Shown here: positions 8,496 through 16,750 of the stretch, piece by piece
Layout of the letters: every line of letters begins with the position of its first letter
Position numbering within the stretch: the stretch's first letter is position 1
Assembly: GCA_035299065.1 (NCBI GenBank)
Contig: DATGXI010000100.1
Location: forward strand, 1 to 28,662
DNA from: DASPJQ01 sp035299065
GTDB lineage: Bacteria; Bacteroidota; Bacteroidia; Flavobacteriales_D; UBA2798
Reading direction: 5' to 3'
Length of the DNA: 28,662 bases
Program-made: the position numbers and the translations under genes
The notes under the pieces: model-generated
Seen by the model: the letters and a program-made list of their open reading frames with translations, nothing else
Database searches by the model: none
What the model was told of the DNA's origin: nothing

Positions 8496-9494
8496 ATGAA
8501 GAAACTTCTATATACCGCTGGGTTTATATTGAGTGTGTCAGGCGTATTTGGCCAGGACTTTCACCTTTCACAATACGATGCTGCACCCATTAATTTTAAT
8601 CCTGCAATGACAGGGTTGTTTAAAGGGAACATTCGTATTCACGGTCACTACCGCACGCAATGGAGCGCCATTGCATCAAAACCGTTTCAAACAGGCCTGA
8701 TTTCGGTTGACATGCCCATAAAAGACAAAAAATTGTCAATAGGCATTCAAATTGCTGACTTCAGGGCGGGAACAGGTAATTACAATGTATTTGCTCCAAC
8801 CATTTCGGCTGCGTACGATTTTAAACTTGATAAAAACAACAATCACCACATTTCGGCCGGTATTTCATTGGGAGGGCTTCAAAAAAGCGTTGACATGAAT
8901 AAGCTTACCTTTGGTGACCAGTTTACACCAATGAATGGTGGTGGTTTTGATCCCGGTTTAGCAAACAACGAATCAAATACAGTTAATTCTTATTTCCTGT
9001 TTGATTCAAATGCCGGTATCATGTATTATTACGGTAAGGAATCGTCACGCATCAACCCGTTTATTGGCGTTTCATTCCGCCATTTAAACCAGGCTAAAGA
9101 ATCATTTTATTCGCAGGACAATCGCCTGCCGCTGCACATGTGGTACCACGGTGGATGCAAGGTAAATGTGAATGAGCGCATTTCATTCCTGCCAAAAGGT
9201 ATTTATATGTACCAGAAAAAAGCTTCTGAAATTACCACAACCGTGCATTTACAGTATTACATGAAAAAGTCAGATGCGTACCTGATTTTTGGTCCAACCT
9301 GGCGTAACAAAGATGCTGCAATTGTTGAAGCTGGTTTAAAATACGGAAAGTTCACTTACCTGCTGAGCTATGATGTAAATACATCATCGCTTAAAAACGT
9401 TACAAACAGCCGTGGCGGACTTGAATTGTCAATTACCTACATCAACCGTAAACTTGATCCAAACCCGGTTAAAACATGTCCAAGGATGTATTAA
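8496..9494 (+). CDS. PorP/SprF-family T9SS outer-membrane protein (cassette A)
   Basis: This 332-aa protein has a signal peptide (1-19, VFG/QDF) and then the family start QDFHLSQYDAAP..NFNPAMTG, followed by YRTQWSA. Alternating beta-strands through the remainder suit an outer-membrane barrel. Family knowledge: PorP is a T9SS component, and SprF-like members are needed for export or attachment of their neighbouring type B cargo. The gene lies between a type B adhesin (27 bp upstream) and a PorE-like gene (23 bp downstream), so its client is most likely the adhesin. The C-terminus ends KTCPRMY. A similar CPR ending occurs in cassette C but not in B. Which T9SS core it works with cannot be seen here, since no porK-N or sprA-type gene is in the window. 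Confidence 0.93.
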   Translation: MKKLLYTAGFILSVSGVFGQDFHLSQYDAAPINFNPAMTGLFKGNIRIHGHYRTQWSAIASKPFQTGLISVDMPIKDKKLSIGIQIADFRAGTGNYNVFAPTISAAYDFKLDKNNNHHISAGISLGGLQKSVDMNKLTFGDQFTPMNGGGFDPGLANNESNTVNSYFLFDSNAGIMYYYGKESSRINPFIGVSFRHLNQAKESFYSQDNRLPLHMWYHGGCKVNVNERISFLPKGIYMYQKKASEITTTVHLQYYMKKSDAYLIFGPTWRNKDAAIVEAGLKYGKFTYLLSYDVNTSSLKNVTNSRGGLELSITYINRKLDPNPVKTCPRMY

Positions 9495-9517
9495 CAGCCA
9501 ACCAAACAGGAAAGAAT

Positions 9518-11614
9518 ATGAAAAGAGCGATATATATAGTTTGTTTGTTAACCCTTGCACAACTCACGGTTTTCTCACAAACGCGAAAAGAATTGATTGA
9601 ATTGGGTGACCAGGCCTTTAAAAAGGGCAATTATGGTTCGGCCGTTTATTTTTATAAAAAACTGTTTTTTGGAACAGCCGGCAAAAACGATGTGACGTTC
9701 CCCTATGAAGTTGTTTCCTATGGAGGAAAGAAAAAAAACAACGACTCAAAAAGCATCAATACCAGTGACGAAAATGAGGTTAATGCATTAAACCGTTTAG
9801 CTGAATCGTACCGCTTATTGCACGATTACAAAAATGCCGAGCGTTATTACAGTATGGCTGTAGCCAACAAGTCATTGCTTTTTCCGGATGTGAAATACTA
9901 TTATGGTGTTACCCTCATGAACAATAAAAAGTACACCGAAGCAGAAAAGAACTTTGAAGAATACATTGCTGAAGGTGGAGGAAAACAGGTTCAAATGGCC
10001 GAAATTCAAAAAGCCGGTTGTGCATTTGCCGCCAACGATGAAAATACCGTTGAGGGCGTTGTGGTAACCGAACTTGATTCCAATTTCAATAAAGGAACTG
10101 CCGCTTTGGGCATTACTTATTTTACCGATAATTCCATTGCATTTGCTTCGGCACGCAAAGGAAATGTAGTGGTTGATCCTAAAAAAGAAGTGGATTATTA
10201 TACAACTGACTTTTACATTGCTAATGAAAACGAAGAAGGAAATGGTTTTGATCAGCCACAGCACCTGGTGGGTTTTATTAACAGCAACCAAAACGAAGGC
10301 GGTGGCGCAATGGCCGTTGACCGTACTACGTTTTACTTCACCCGCTGGAATCCTGAAAATCCTTCAGAATGCAATATATATGTAAGTAAAATGTTCAACC
10401 GCAGGTGGCTTGAACCATTTAAAATTGATGGCTTAAACATGGACGGTTTTCGTACCATGCAACCTTGCTTATCACTTGACAACACAAAATTATATTTTGC
10501 CAGTGACAGGCCCGGTGGCTTAGGTGGTCTTGACATATGGATGTGTAAAATTGACGAAGACGGTAATTTGGGAAATCCTGAAAACCTGGGCGCTCCAATT
10601 AACACCGTTGGCGATGAACTTAGCCCTTTCATGCACCAGCAATCAAACACCCTTTTCTTTAGCAGTAACGGGCACATTGGTTTTGGCGGACTGGATGTTT
10701 ATAAAACACATTGGAGTACGGACGATGCTGCCTGGGGAGCCCCGGCAAATCTTGGTGCACCGGTAAACTCATCAACCGATGATTTGCATTACATACTTGA
10801 CAAAAGCCAGGTAACAGGATTTTTTACCAGTGACAGGAAACATTGTACCGATTGTGACAGCACACAGGACATTACTCCGAATTGCAGCAGGGTATACTCC
10901 TTCCAGAAACCAAATTTACATTTTACATTGAGTGGTTATGTTTACGATGCCGAGACAGAAGAGATTATTCCAAATGCACTTGTAACATTTAAAGATGTGC
11001 GTGGTGAGGCCGAACCTTTCTTTATCACAACCGATGAAAAAGGATATTACCACACCGATCTTACACAAGACCAGGAGCTGTTCATCAAAGCGCAAAAGGT
11101 AAAATATTTTGCCGATGCAGGTACCGTTAATACCCTGGGCCTTACTGAAAGTGCCGACCTTGAAAAAGATTTTTTCCTGCGTCCTATTCCAACAGGTGAG
11201 ATTGAAATTCCAGGTATTGAATACGATTTTGACAAAGCAACCCTGCGTCCTAAATCAATGGAAATTCTTGATAAATTATACGATTTCTTAGCCCTTAACG
11301 ACAACCTTATTGTGGAAATTAAATCGCATACAGACTGTCGCGGCAGCGATACATACAACCAAAAACTATCACAGGAACGAGCCCAGAGTTGTGTTGATTA
11401 TCTTGTAACAAAAGGCATAAAACGTACGCACATTATTCCACAAGGAAAAGGTGAAAGTGAACCGGTTCCAGGCCATGACTGTGAAACCATCGAAAAACTG
11501 AAAAAATCGGATCCGTTAAAATACGATGAAATGCACCAGCGCAACAGGCGTACAGCATTCCGTGTTGTGAAAGAAGGCGATCCTTCGGCACCGGTACTGG
11601 AAAGCAATAAGTAG
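9518..11614 (+). CDS. PorE-like OmpA-family protein (cassette A)
   Basis: This 698-aa periplasmic protein links the outer-membrane machinery to peptidoglycan. Its parts in order are: a signal peptide (VFS/Q); a TPR-like N-terminal region (DQAFKKGNYGSAVYFYKKL, AESYRLLHDYKNAERYY); PD40/WD40-like propeller repeats (TKLYFASDRPGGLGGLDIW, FFSSNGHIGFGGLDVY); a carboxypeptidase-regulatory-like beta domain (LVTFKDVRGEAEPFF); and a C-terminal OmpA domain. The OmpA peptidoglycan contacts are present: Asp606 in SHTDCRGSD and Arg621 in QERAQS. This order matches PorE of Porphyromonas gingivalis. The frame also opens at an ATG at 9476 inside the porP gene. I prefer 9518 because it gives a proper signal peptide (MKRAIYIVCLLT) and matches the paralogue in cassette C. 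Confidence 0.9.
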   Translation: MKRAIYIVCLLTLAQLTVFSQTRKELIELGDQAFKKGNYGSAVYFYKKLFFGTAGKNDVTFPYEVVSYGGKKKNNDSKSINTSDENEVNALNRLAESYRLLHDYKNAERYYSMAVANKSLLFPDVKYYYGVTLMNNKKYTEAEKNFEEYIAEGGGKQVQMAEIQKAGCAFAANDENTVEGVVVTELDSNFNKGTAALGITYFTDNSIAFASARKGNVVVDPKKEVDYYTTDFYIANENEEGNGFDQPQHLVGFINSNQNEGGGAMAVDRTTFYFTRWNPENPSECNIYVSKMFNRRWLEPFKIDGLNMDGFRTMQPCLSLDNTKLYFASDRPGGLGGLDIWMCKIDEDGNLGNPENLGAPINTVGDELSPFMHQQSNTLFFSSNGHIGFGGLDVYKTHWSTDDAAWGAPANLGAPVNSSTDDLHYILDKSQVTGFFTSDRKHCTDCDSTQDITPNCSRVYSFQKPNLHFTLSGYVYDAETEEIIPNALVTFKDVRGEAEPFFITTDEKGYYHTDLTQDQELFIKAQKVKYFADAGTVNTLGLTESADLEKDFFLRPIPTGEIEIPGIEYDFDKATLRPKSMEILDKLYDFLALNDNLIVEIKSHTDCRGSDTYNQKLSQERAQSCVDYLVTKGIKRTHIIPQGKGESEPVPGHDCETIEKLKKSDPLKYDEMHQRNRRTAFRVVKEGDPSAPVLESNK

Positions 11615-11633
11615 AAAATTCTGAACCAAATAC

Positions 11634-11667
11634 AAAAAAGAGAAGCCAAAATGCTTCTCTTTTTTTT
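11634..11667 (+). terminator. rho-independent terminator ending cassette A
   Basis: A 13-bp stem (11634-11646 with 11653-11665, GC core GAGAAGC/GCTTCTC) with a 6-nt loop runs into a T-tract. It lies 19 bp after the OmpA stop and isolates cassette A as one transcription unit. Confidence 0.92.
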
Positions 11668-12062
11668 GTGGGATACCTGCCAAATGCCGCAATTTGCCGC
11701 GACTTCAACATTTTTTCATTGAAATACTAAAATGTTTGTCAGTAAAATCATGTCGTTTATCCATACAGGTTACCAATTCCTCAAATTTGGTTCAAATTGG
11801 CTTTTTCACATCCAACTTTTGGATTTAACTACCGTCATTTTCAATATAATTCCAGGCAGGTGGAACGGTAAATTTGTTTGTTTAATTTTTGGGTTCATTC
11901 ATTTTTTCTGTTATTCCCTGTCGAAGAGTTTTGAGCTTTTTCGTAAAAATAACTGATTATCAACGCTTAACGAGATGAGACTCGTGTTAACCAGTAAATT
12001 GACTGTGGAAAAGCCAACGATGAAATAGACCAATATTATGACGGAAATGGACATTTACAAGT

Positions 12063-12070
12063 TATCTTTG
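12063..12070 (+). promoter_or_regulatory. -7 promoter element for cassette B (TATCTTTG)
   Basis: An exact TAnnTTTG match is embedded in a 20-nt segment (12062-12081) that agrees at 17 of 20 positions with the efp promoter and transcript-start region. No clear TTTG lies at the -33 position. The implied leader is about 135 nt. Confidence 0.5.
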
Positions 12071-12214
12071 CGCCCTGAAAACCGATCTGAAATCATTGAT
12101 AAAAACCTGCAACATACACCCGATTTACTACGTGTGATGACATATTCCTGTTTACCCAAATAAAAAGTAAAACATGAATATACCCTATGACTTAAAAAAA
12201 CGAATTATACGCTT

Positions 12215-15200
12215 ATGAAATATTTCTTACGAATTGCATGCTTCTTCTCACTAGCCATTTCCGCAAAAACAAGTACTGCGCAAATTGATACTGACTTTTG
12301 GTTTGCCGCACCCGAGGTTTCTGCTTCCGTTGGCGATGCTCCAATTTATTTGCGTTTTATCACGTATAGCAGCCCGGCTACAGTTACAATTAGCGAACCG
12401 GCTACAGGTGGTTTCACCCCAGTAGTACTAACCATACCTGCCAATTCATGTGACAGTGTTAACCTTACCGCTTCGCTTGCCATGGTTGAAAGCCCTGCAG
12501 CAAACGTGGTTTCAAACAACGGTTTACACATTACCTCTACTGCACCCATTGGCGCATTTTACGAAGTAAAAGCAGCAAACAACAAGGAAATATTTTCACT
12601 CAAGGGCTCAAAAGCCCTGGGCATGAATTTCTATACCCCTTTTCAAAAATTCTGGGCTAACGCAGTAACCGCGCCTGCTTCATTTTGTTCCATTGACATT
12701 GTTGCTTCACAAAATGCAACAACTGTTTTAATTACACCACGTACTGCCGTTGTTGGTCATGCAGCCAATGTAACGTATAGCGTAACCCTTAATGCAGGCC
12801 AAACATACAGTGCACGTGACGTCAACGTCACCGCTGCAACGTCACTGGCAGGTTCCATTGTTTCATCCAACAAACCTGTTTCCGTTACTGTATACAATGG
12901 GGCATTGAGCCAGTCAGGTTGCACCAGCACCATGGGTGACCAGATTACCGATGCCCAATATGCCGGAACCGATTTTATCATTCACAAAGGCAAAGGATAC
13001 AATGAACGCTTTTATGTTCTTGCAACACAAAACGGAACCAGCATTACCATTACCAACTCCACAACGACAAGTACACTTATTAACTGGAGTGAGACCTATG
13101 AATATGCTGTAGGAACCGAAACCGTAACGTATATACATACCAGCAAACCCGTATACCTGTGGCACGCCTCAGGTTTCGAATGCAGTTTAAACGGGGCCCA
13201 GGTTCCAAACGTATATTGTGCCGGAACATATGATGCAGCTTTTACACGCACATCGGGTGACTCGCTCGGGTTACGGCTTTATACCCGAACAGGTTTTGAA
13301 GGTATGTTCACCCTGAATGGTAGCGCTGCACTTATTCCTGCCGCAGCCTTTACTACCGTGCCAGGTACAGGTGGTGCATTTAAAAGCGCCCTCATTTATT
13401 TCAGCACGGCATCAGTTCCTCTTAACTCCTATAATTTAGTGCACAACAGTGGCGATGTATTTGGAATGGCCGTTACACAAGGCCGTACAACCAGGGGAAG
13501 CAGTTATGCATTTCTATCTGAGTTCAACTCCTACCCTTTTGTAGATGCCGGGCCTGATGATACCATTTGCGCCAACACCACACTTGCTGTTACCGGAATT
13601 GTAGGTGGCGGTTCGGTAACCGGAACATGGGGCGGCACAGGGTACGGATCATTTTCAGGGGGATCCACAGCCCTAATAAATACGTATGTGCCCAGCCAGT
13701 TAGATTCACTTGTTAGCCCAATTGAACTTATTTTATCATCAACCGGCCCTTGCCCGGTGCAACGAGATACACTGGTACTATGGGTTGAACCTGCTCCAAT
13801 TGTAAGTGCCTCGGCCGATCAAACTGTTTGTGCCAATAATGCCAATGTTACACTTAACGGTAGCGTTACAGGCGGTGCAACCACAGGATCATGGTCAACA
13901 CTTGGAAGCGGAACTTTTTCACCAGATAATTTAACGCTTAATGCCACATACATTCCATCGGCACTTGATACAGCTGCAGGTACAGTTACTCTTGTATTAA
14001 CATCCACCAACTTTGGATCATGCAATCCTGAAACCGACACCATGGTTGTAACCATTACCAATATACCTTACACCGATGCCGGTCCATCCACTGTTTCGGT
14101 TTGTGAAAACAACCCTGATGTTTCATTGAATGGAAATGTTTCGGGTATAACAACAACCGGTAAATGGACAAGCTCCGGAACGGGAATTTTTTCTCCAGAT
14201 AATTTAACCTTAAATGCCACTTATCAGCCTAGTCCGGGTGACGTTACTTCAGGAAGCGTTATTCTTTACCTGGAGTCAACCGGTAACGGGCTTTGTAATT
14301 CGGCAAAAGATAGTATTGTTGTTACGTTTACCCCCGCTCCAACCGTAAGTGCAGGGTCAAACATTATACAATGTACCAATGTTCCTGATATCCCATTAAA
14401 CGGTTCGGTTAGCGGACCAACTACTACCGGGCAATGGTCAGGTGGCGCAGGTACGTTTACACCTAACGACTCAACACTTAACGCAGTATATACACCAACA
14501 GCCGGTGAAATTTCTGCAGGTGTTTTATTCCTTACGTTAACATCTACAAATAACGGTGGCTGTACATCTGAAAATTCAACTGTGCAAATCCAGTTTGTTG
14601 CACCTCCATTTGCCAACTTTAACTTTACCGAGGAATGTTTGGGCATTGCTTCTGATTTCACCAATTTCTCGTTACCAGGCTTTGGTTCAATTGTAAATTG
14701 GGATTATGATTTTGGTGATGGATTTGGCGATACATTAAGCAGTCCCTCGCACACCTATGGTGCACCTGGGGCCTATACCGTTACACTGGTTGTTACAACC
14801 AATGTTGGTTGCAGTGATACCGTTACACAAACAGTAAATGCCTGGCCAATTCCAACTTCAAACTTTGTGTACACATCAAGCTGCGTAGGTTCTAACCTGG
14901 TTATAGACTTTACCGATACGTCAACCGTTTCAGGGGATGTAATCAATTACTGGTTTTATGATTTTGGCGGAATGGGCTCGGCTACTACTGAAAATCCTAC
15001 ACAGTTATTTACAGGAAGTGGTAATTTCACCATCACGCACATTGTATCAACTGTACATGGCTGCCTTGATACATTGGTTACCGTTATTACCATTCCACCG
15101 CGTCCAAGTGCCGGATTTTATTACAATACCGATAACGGGTTGAACGTGGGAGCTACTTTTGATTTTGTAGACACTTCGTCAAATGCTGTTTCATGGTACT

Positions 15201-15637
15201 GGGAATTTGGCAACACCAATACATCCACCGTTCAAAACCCATCCAACACCTATTTCGCCAATGGAACATATACGGTAGTGCAATATGCATACGATGGGTT
15301 TGGCTGTGTTGACAGCGCCTTTACTACAATTACCATTAACACCATTACCACTGAAATTGTTCAATTGATTCCAAATGCTATTTCACCCAATGGGGATAAT
15401 AAAAATGATGAATGGAAATTACCATTTATACAATTACTCTATCCACAAGCAACGGTAGAAGTGTTTAACCGATGGGGGCAACGAGTCTTCTTTTCTGAAG
15501 GCTATGTCGATCCATGGGACGGCACATTTGAAGGATCACCCGTTGCGCAAGGAACCTATTATTATATCATTGACCTTAAAGACGAATCACAGCCCGATCC
15601 GTTCAAAGGGACTATTTTAATACTTAACCAGCGCTAA
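12215..15637 (+). CDS. cassette B adhesin: IgGFc-binding-like T9SS type B cargo
   Basis: This is a 1140-aa secreted protein. A signal peptide (1-22, TSTA/Q) leads into IDTDFWFAAPE and a ~400-residue domain (about 25-430) resembling the bacterial IgGFc_binding family (repeated strands, SLAGSIVSSNKPVSVTV, MGDQI). Four stalk modules follow (~440-798), each about 90 residues with NGSVTGG..TTG.W...G.G.FSPD..TLNA.Y.PS and a conserved Cys pair. Three PKD-like modules come next (~799-1050, for example WDYDFGDG). The C-terminal type B sorting domain (~1050-1140) has ISPNGDNKNDEWKLPF, FNRWGQRVF and PWDGTFEG and ends ILILNQR. That ending differs from the GDVTLLR of adhesins A and C. The PorP gene begins 5 bp after the stop. 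The name of the N-terminal domain reflects family similarity, not proof of antibody binding; mucin-like or matrix ligands are equally possible. Confidence 0.92.
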   Translation: MKYFLRIACFFSLAISAKTSTAQIDTDFWFAAPEVSASVGDAPIYLRFITYSSPATVTISEPATGGFTPVVLTIPANSCDSVNLTASLAMVESPAANVVSNNGLHITSTAPIGAFYEVKAANNKEIFSLKGSKALGMNFYTPFQKFWANAVTAPASFCSIDIVASQNATTVLITPRTAVVGHAANVTYSVTLNAGQTYSARDVNVTAATSLAGSIVSSNKPVSVTVYNGALSQSGCTSTMGDQITDAQYAGTDFIIHKGKGYNERFYVLATQNGTSITITNSTTTSTLINWSETYEYAVGTETVTYIHTSKPVYLWHASGFECSLNGAQVPNVYCAGTYDAAFTRTSGDSLGLRLYTRTGFEGMFTLNGSAALIPAAAFTTVPGTGGAFKSALIYFSTASVPLNSYNLVHNSGDVFGMAVTQGRTTRGSSYAFLSEFNSYPFVDAGPDDTICANTTLAVTGIVGGGSVTGTWGGTGYGSFSGGSTALINTYVPSQLDSLVSPIELILSSTGPCPVQRDTLVLWVEPAPIVSASADQTVCANNANVTLNGSVTGGATTGSWSTLGSGTFSPDNLTLNATYIPSALDTAAGTVTLVLTSTNFGSCNPETDTMVVTITNIPYTDAGPSTVSVCENNPDVSLNGNVSGITTTGKWTSSGTGIFSPDNLTLNATYQPSPGDVTSGSVILYLESTGNGLCNSAKDSIVVTFTPAPTVSAGSNIIQCTNVPDIPLNGSVSGPTTTGQWSGGAGTFTPNDSTLNAVYTPTAGEISAGVLFLTLTSTNNGGCTSENSTVQIQFVAPPFANFNFTEECLGIASDFTNFSLPGFGSIVNWDYDFGDGFGDTLSSPSHTYGAPGAYTVTLVVTTNVGCSDTVTQTVNAWPIPTSNFVYTSSCVGSNLVIDFTDTSTVSGDVINYWFYDFGGMGSATTENPTQLFTGSGNFTITHIVSTVHGCLDTLVTVITIPPRPSAGFYYNTDNGLNVGATFDFVDTSSNAVSWYWEFGNTNTSTVQNPSNTYFANGTYTVVQYAYDGFGCVDSAFTTITINTITTEIVQLIPNAISPNGDNKNDEWKLPFIQLLYPQATVEVFNRWGQRVFFSEGYVDPWDGTFEGSPVAQGTYYYIIDLKDESQPDPFKGTILILNQR

Positions 15638-15642
15638 TAAAT

Positions 15643-16650
15643 ATGAAGAAGATACTAATCATACTTTCGGTTTTTGTTGGCGGTTCGGTTTTCGCACAAC
15701 AACAGGCAACTTATACCAATTTCTTAATGAACAGTTATTATTATAACCCGGCTATTGCAGGAAGTAATACAGTTCATACCGCTAACCTGAGTTACCGCAA
15801 CCAATGGGCGGGCTTCGAAGGAGCTCCTGTTACCATCATGGCTAATTTCTACGGCTCTTATCGCAACAAGGGAAAAATGGGTTACGGGTTGGCAGTAATC
15901 TCTGACAAAACAGGGTTAACCAACTGTACAGGCGCCTACGTAAATTATGCACAGCATTTTAAACTGGGCAATAAAATGAAACTGGGTTTTGGAATAAGGC
16001 CAGGTTATATCCAGTACCGTGTAAAATTGTACGATGCCAAGCTGGCCGACCAGGGTGATGAAATTCTGACCGGGAATGTATTGTCAGTAAATGCTATTGA
16101 CTTAAACGGTGGTTTACATCTTTATTCTGAGAAATTTTTCTTTATGGCAAGCGCAAGCCAAATACTGGGCGAACAGGTTAAGTTTACTACCTACAACGCA
16201 GGCCTTGCTATGCACTACCAGGCAATAGGCGGTATCAACATCAATTGCCACAAAAAGAAAGCTAAAAAAACATTTGTACTTCAGCCAAGTTTCCTGTTGA
16301 AATATACTGAGCCTGTTCCATTGCAGTGGACAGCTATGGTTAAAGGTGATTTCAATAAAAAATTCTGGGCAGGCCTTGCCTACCGCAGTGATGATGCGGC
16401 AAGTATTTGCCTTGGATACAACATCAAAAACCGTTTAAACATTGGTTATGCATTTGATTATTCCATGTCAAAAATAAGTGCCTACCAAAGTGGTTCGCAC
16501 GAAGTGGTTATATCATTTGTGTTAACCAAACCACATGCTGTTTTAATTCAAAAAGACGAAGAGCTTAACAACAGCATTATGGACGAGATGAAGAAGAAAC
16601 ACGAGAAGGAACTGGAAAAAGGCAAGGAAGAAGAAGAGAAAAAAGAATAA
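15643..16650 (+). CDS. divergent PorP/SprF-family protein with charged tail (cassette B)
   Basis: This 335-aa protein has a signal peptide (1-18, VFA/Q) and the family pattern TNFLMNSYYYNPAIAGS followed by LSYRNQWAGFEGAP, placing it in the PorP/SprF family. Beta-strand-rich sequence continues to about residue 300. It differs clearly from the cassette A and C paralogues: the start is QQQATYTNF rather than QDFHLS, and there is no CPR ending. Instead it ends in ~35 strongly charged residues (from about 300, with KKKHEKELEKGKEEEE), probably a helix in the periplasm. The gene starts 5 bp after adhesin B, so this adhesin is its likely client. No OmpA gene follows. The charged tail might take over a periplasmic contact that the OmpA protein makes in the other cassettes, but that is inference. 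Confidence 0.92.
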   Translation: MKKILIILSVFVGGSVFAQQQATYTNFLMNSYYYNPAIAGSNTVHTANLSYRNQWAGFEGAPVTIMANFYGSYRNKGKMGYGLAVISDKTGLTNCTGAYVNYAQHFKLGNKMKLGFGIRPGYIQYRVKLYDAKLADQGDEILTGNVLSVNAIDLNGGLHLYSEKFFFMASASQILGEQVKFTTYNAGLAMHYQAIGGININCHKKKAKKTFVLQPSFLLKYTEPVPLQWTAMVKGDFNKKFWAGLAYRSDDAASICLGYNIKNRLNIGYAFDYSMSKISAYQSGSHEVVISFVLTKPHAVLIQKDEELNNSIMDEMKKKHEKELEKGKEEEEKKE

Positions 16651-16680
16651 AAAATATTTAATCATACACAACACACGTTT

Positions 16681-16724
16681 ATGAAATACGAAGCATCAGT
16701 GAAAATTTACTCTTCGTATTCCAT
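16681..16724 (+). other. intergenic inverted repeat between cassettes B and C
   Basis: ATGAAATACGAAG (16681-16693) pairs with CTTCGTATTCCAT (16712-16724) over 13 positions with one A-C mismatch and an 18-nt loop. No T-tract follows, so it does not look like a terminator. It lies in the 100-bp gap between the cassette B porP and adhesin C and could be an RNA-processing or stability element or an operator. Confidence 0.5.
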
Positions 16725-16750
16725 ATGACTTTTAAAAAAGAAGTTTGCAT

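Larger units (their letters stand above)
11615..12214. other. 600-bp intergenic region between cassettes A and B
   Basis: This is the only long gap in the window. It holds the cassette A terminator (11634-11667), AT-rich sequence with a weak inverted repeat CCAATT/AATTGG (11773-11800) followed by CTTTTT, an imperfect inverted repeat around 11968-11993, and the promoter-like TATCTTTG at 12063-12070. I see no convincing gene. The open frames at 11732-11956 and 12038-12163 lack protein-like features. Confidence 0.6.

Noticed and set aside
9476..9517. Upstream ATG of the cassette A OmpA gene, overlapping the porP gene
   Set aside because: It would add 14 residues in front of a normal signal peptide. 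The ATG at 9518 matches the cassette C paralogue.
11732..11956. 74-codon open frame in the gap between cassettes A and B
   Set aside because: It is rich in Phe and Ile by AT composition, has no recognisable domain or clear signal, and starts soon after a terminator with no promoter-like sequence. It is most likely chance.
12038..12163. 41-codon open frame starting MTEMDIYKL
   Set aside because: It runs over the TATCTTTG promoter element, has no promoter of its own that I can see, and has no recognisable features. The promoter reading explains the sequence better.
16745..16750. TTG start two codons before the adhesin C ATG
   Set aside because: The ATG at 16751 gives a standard MKK signal-peptide start and corresponds to the adhesin B start.
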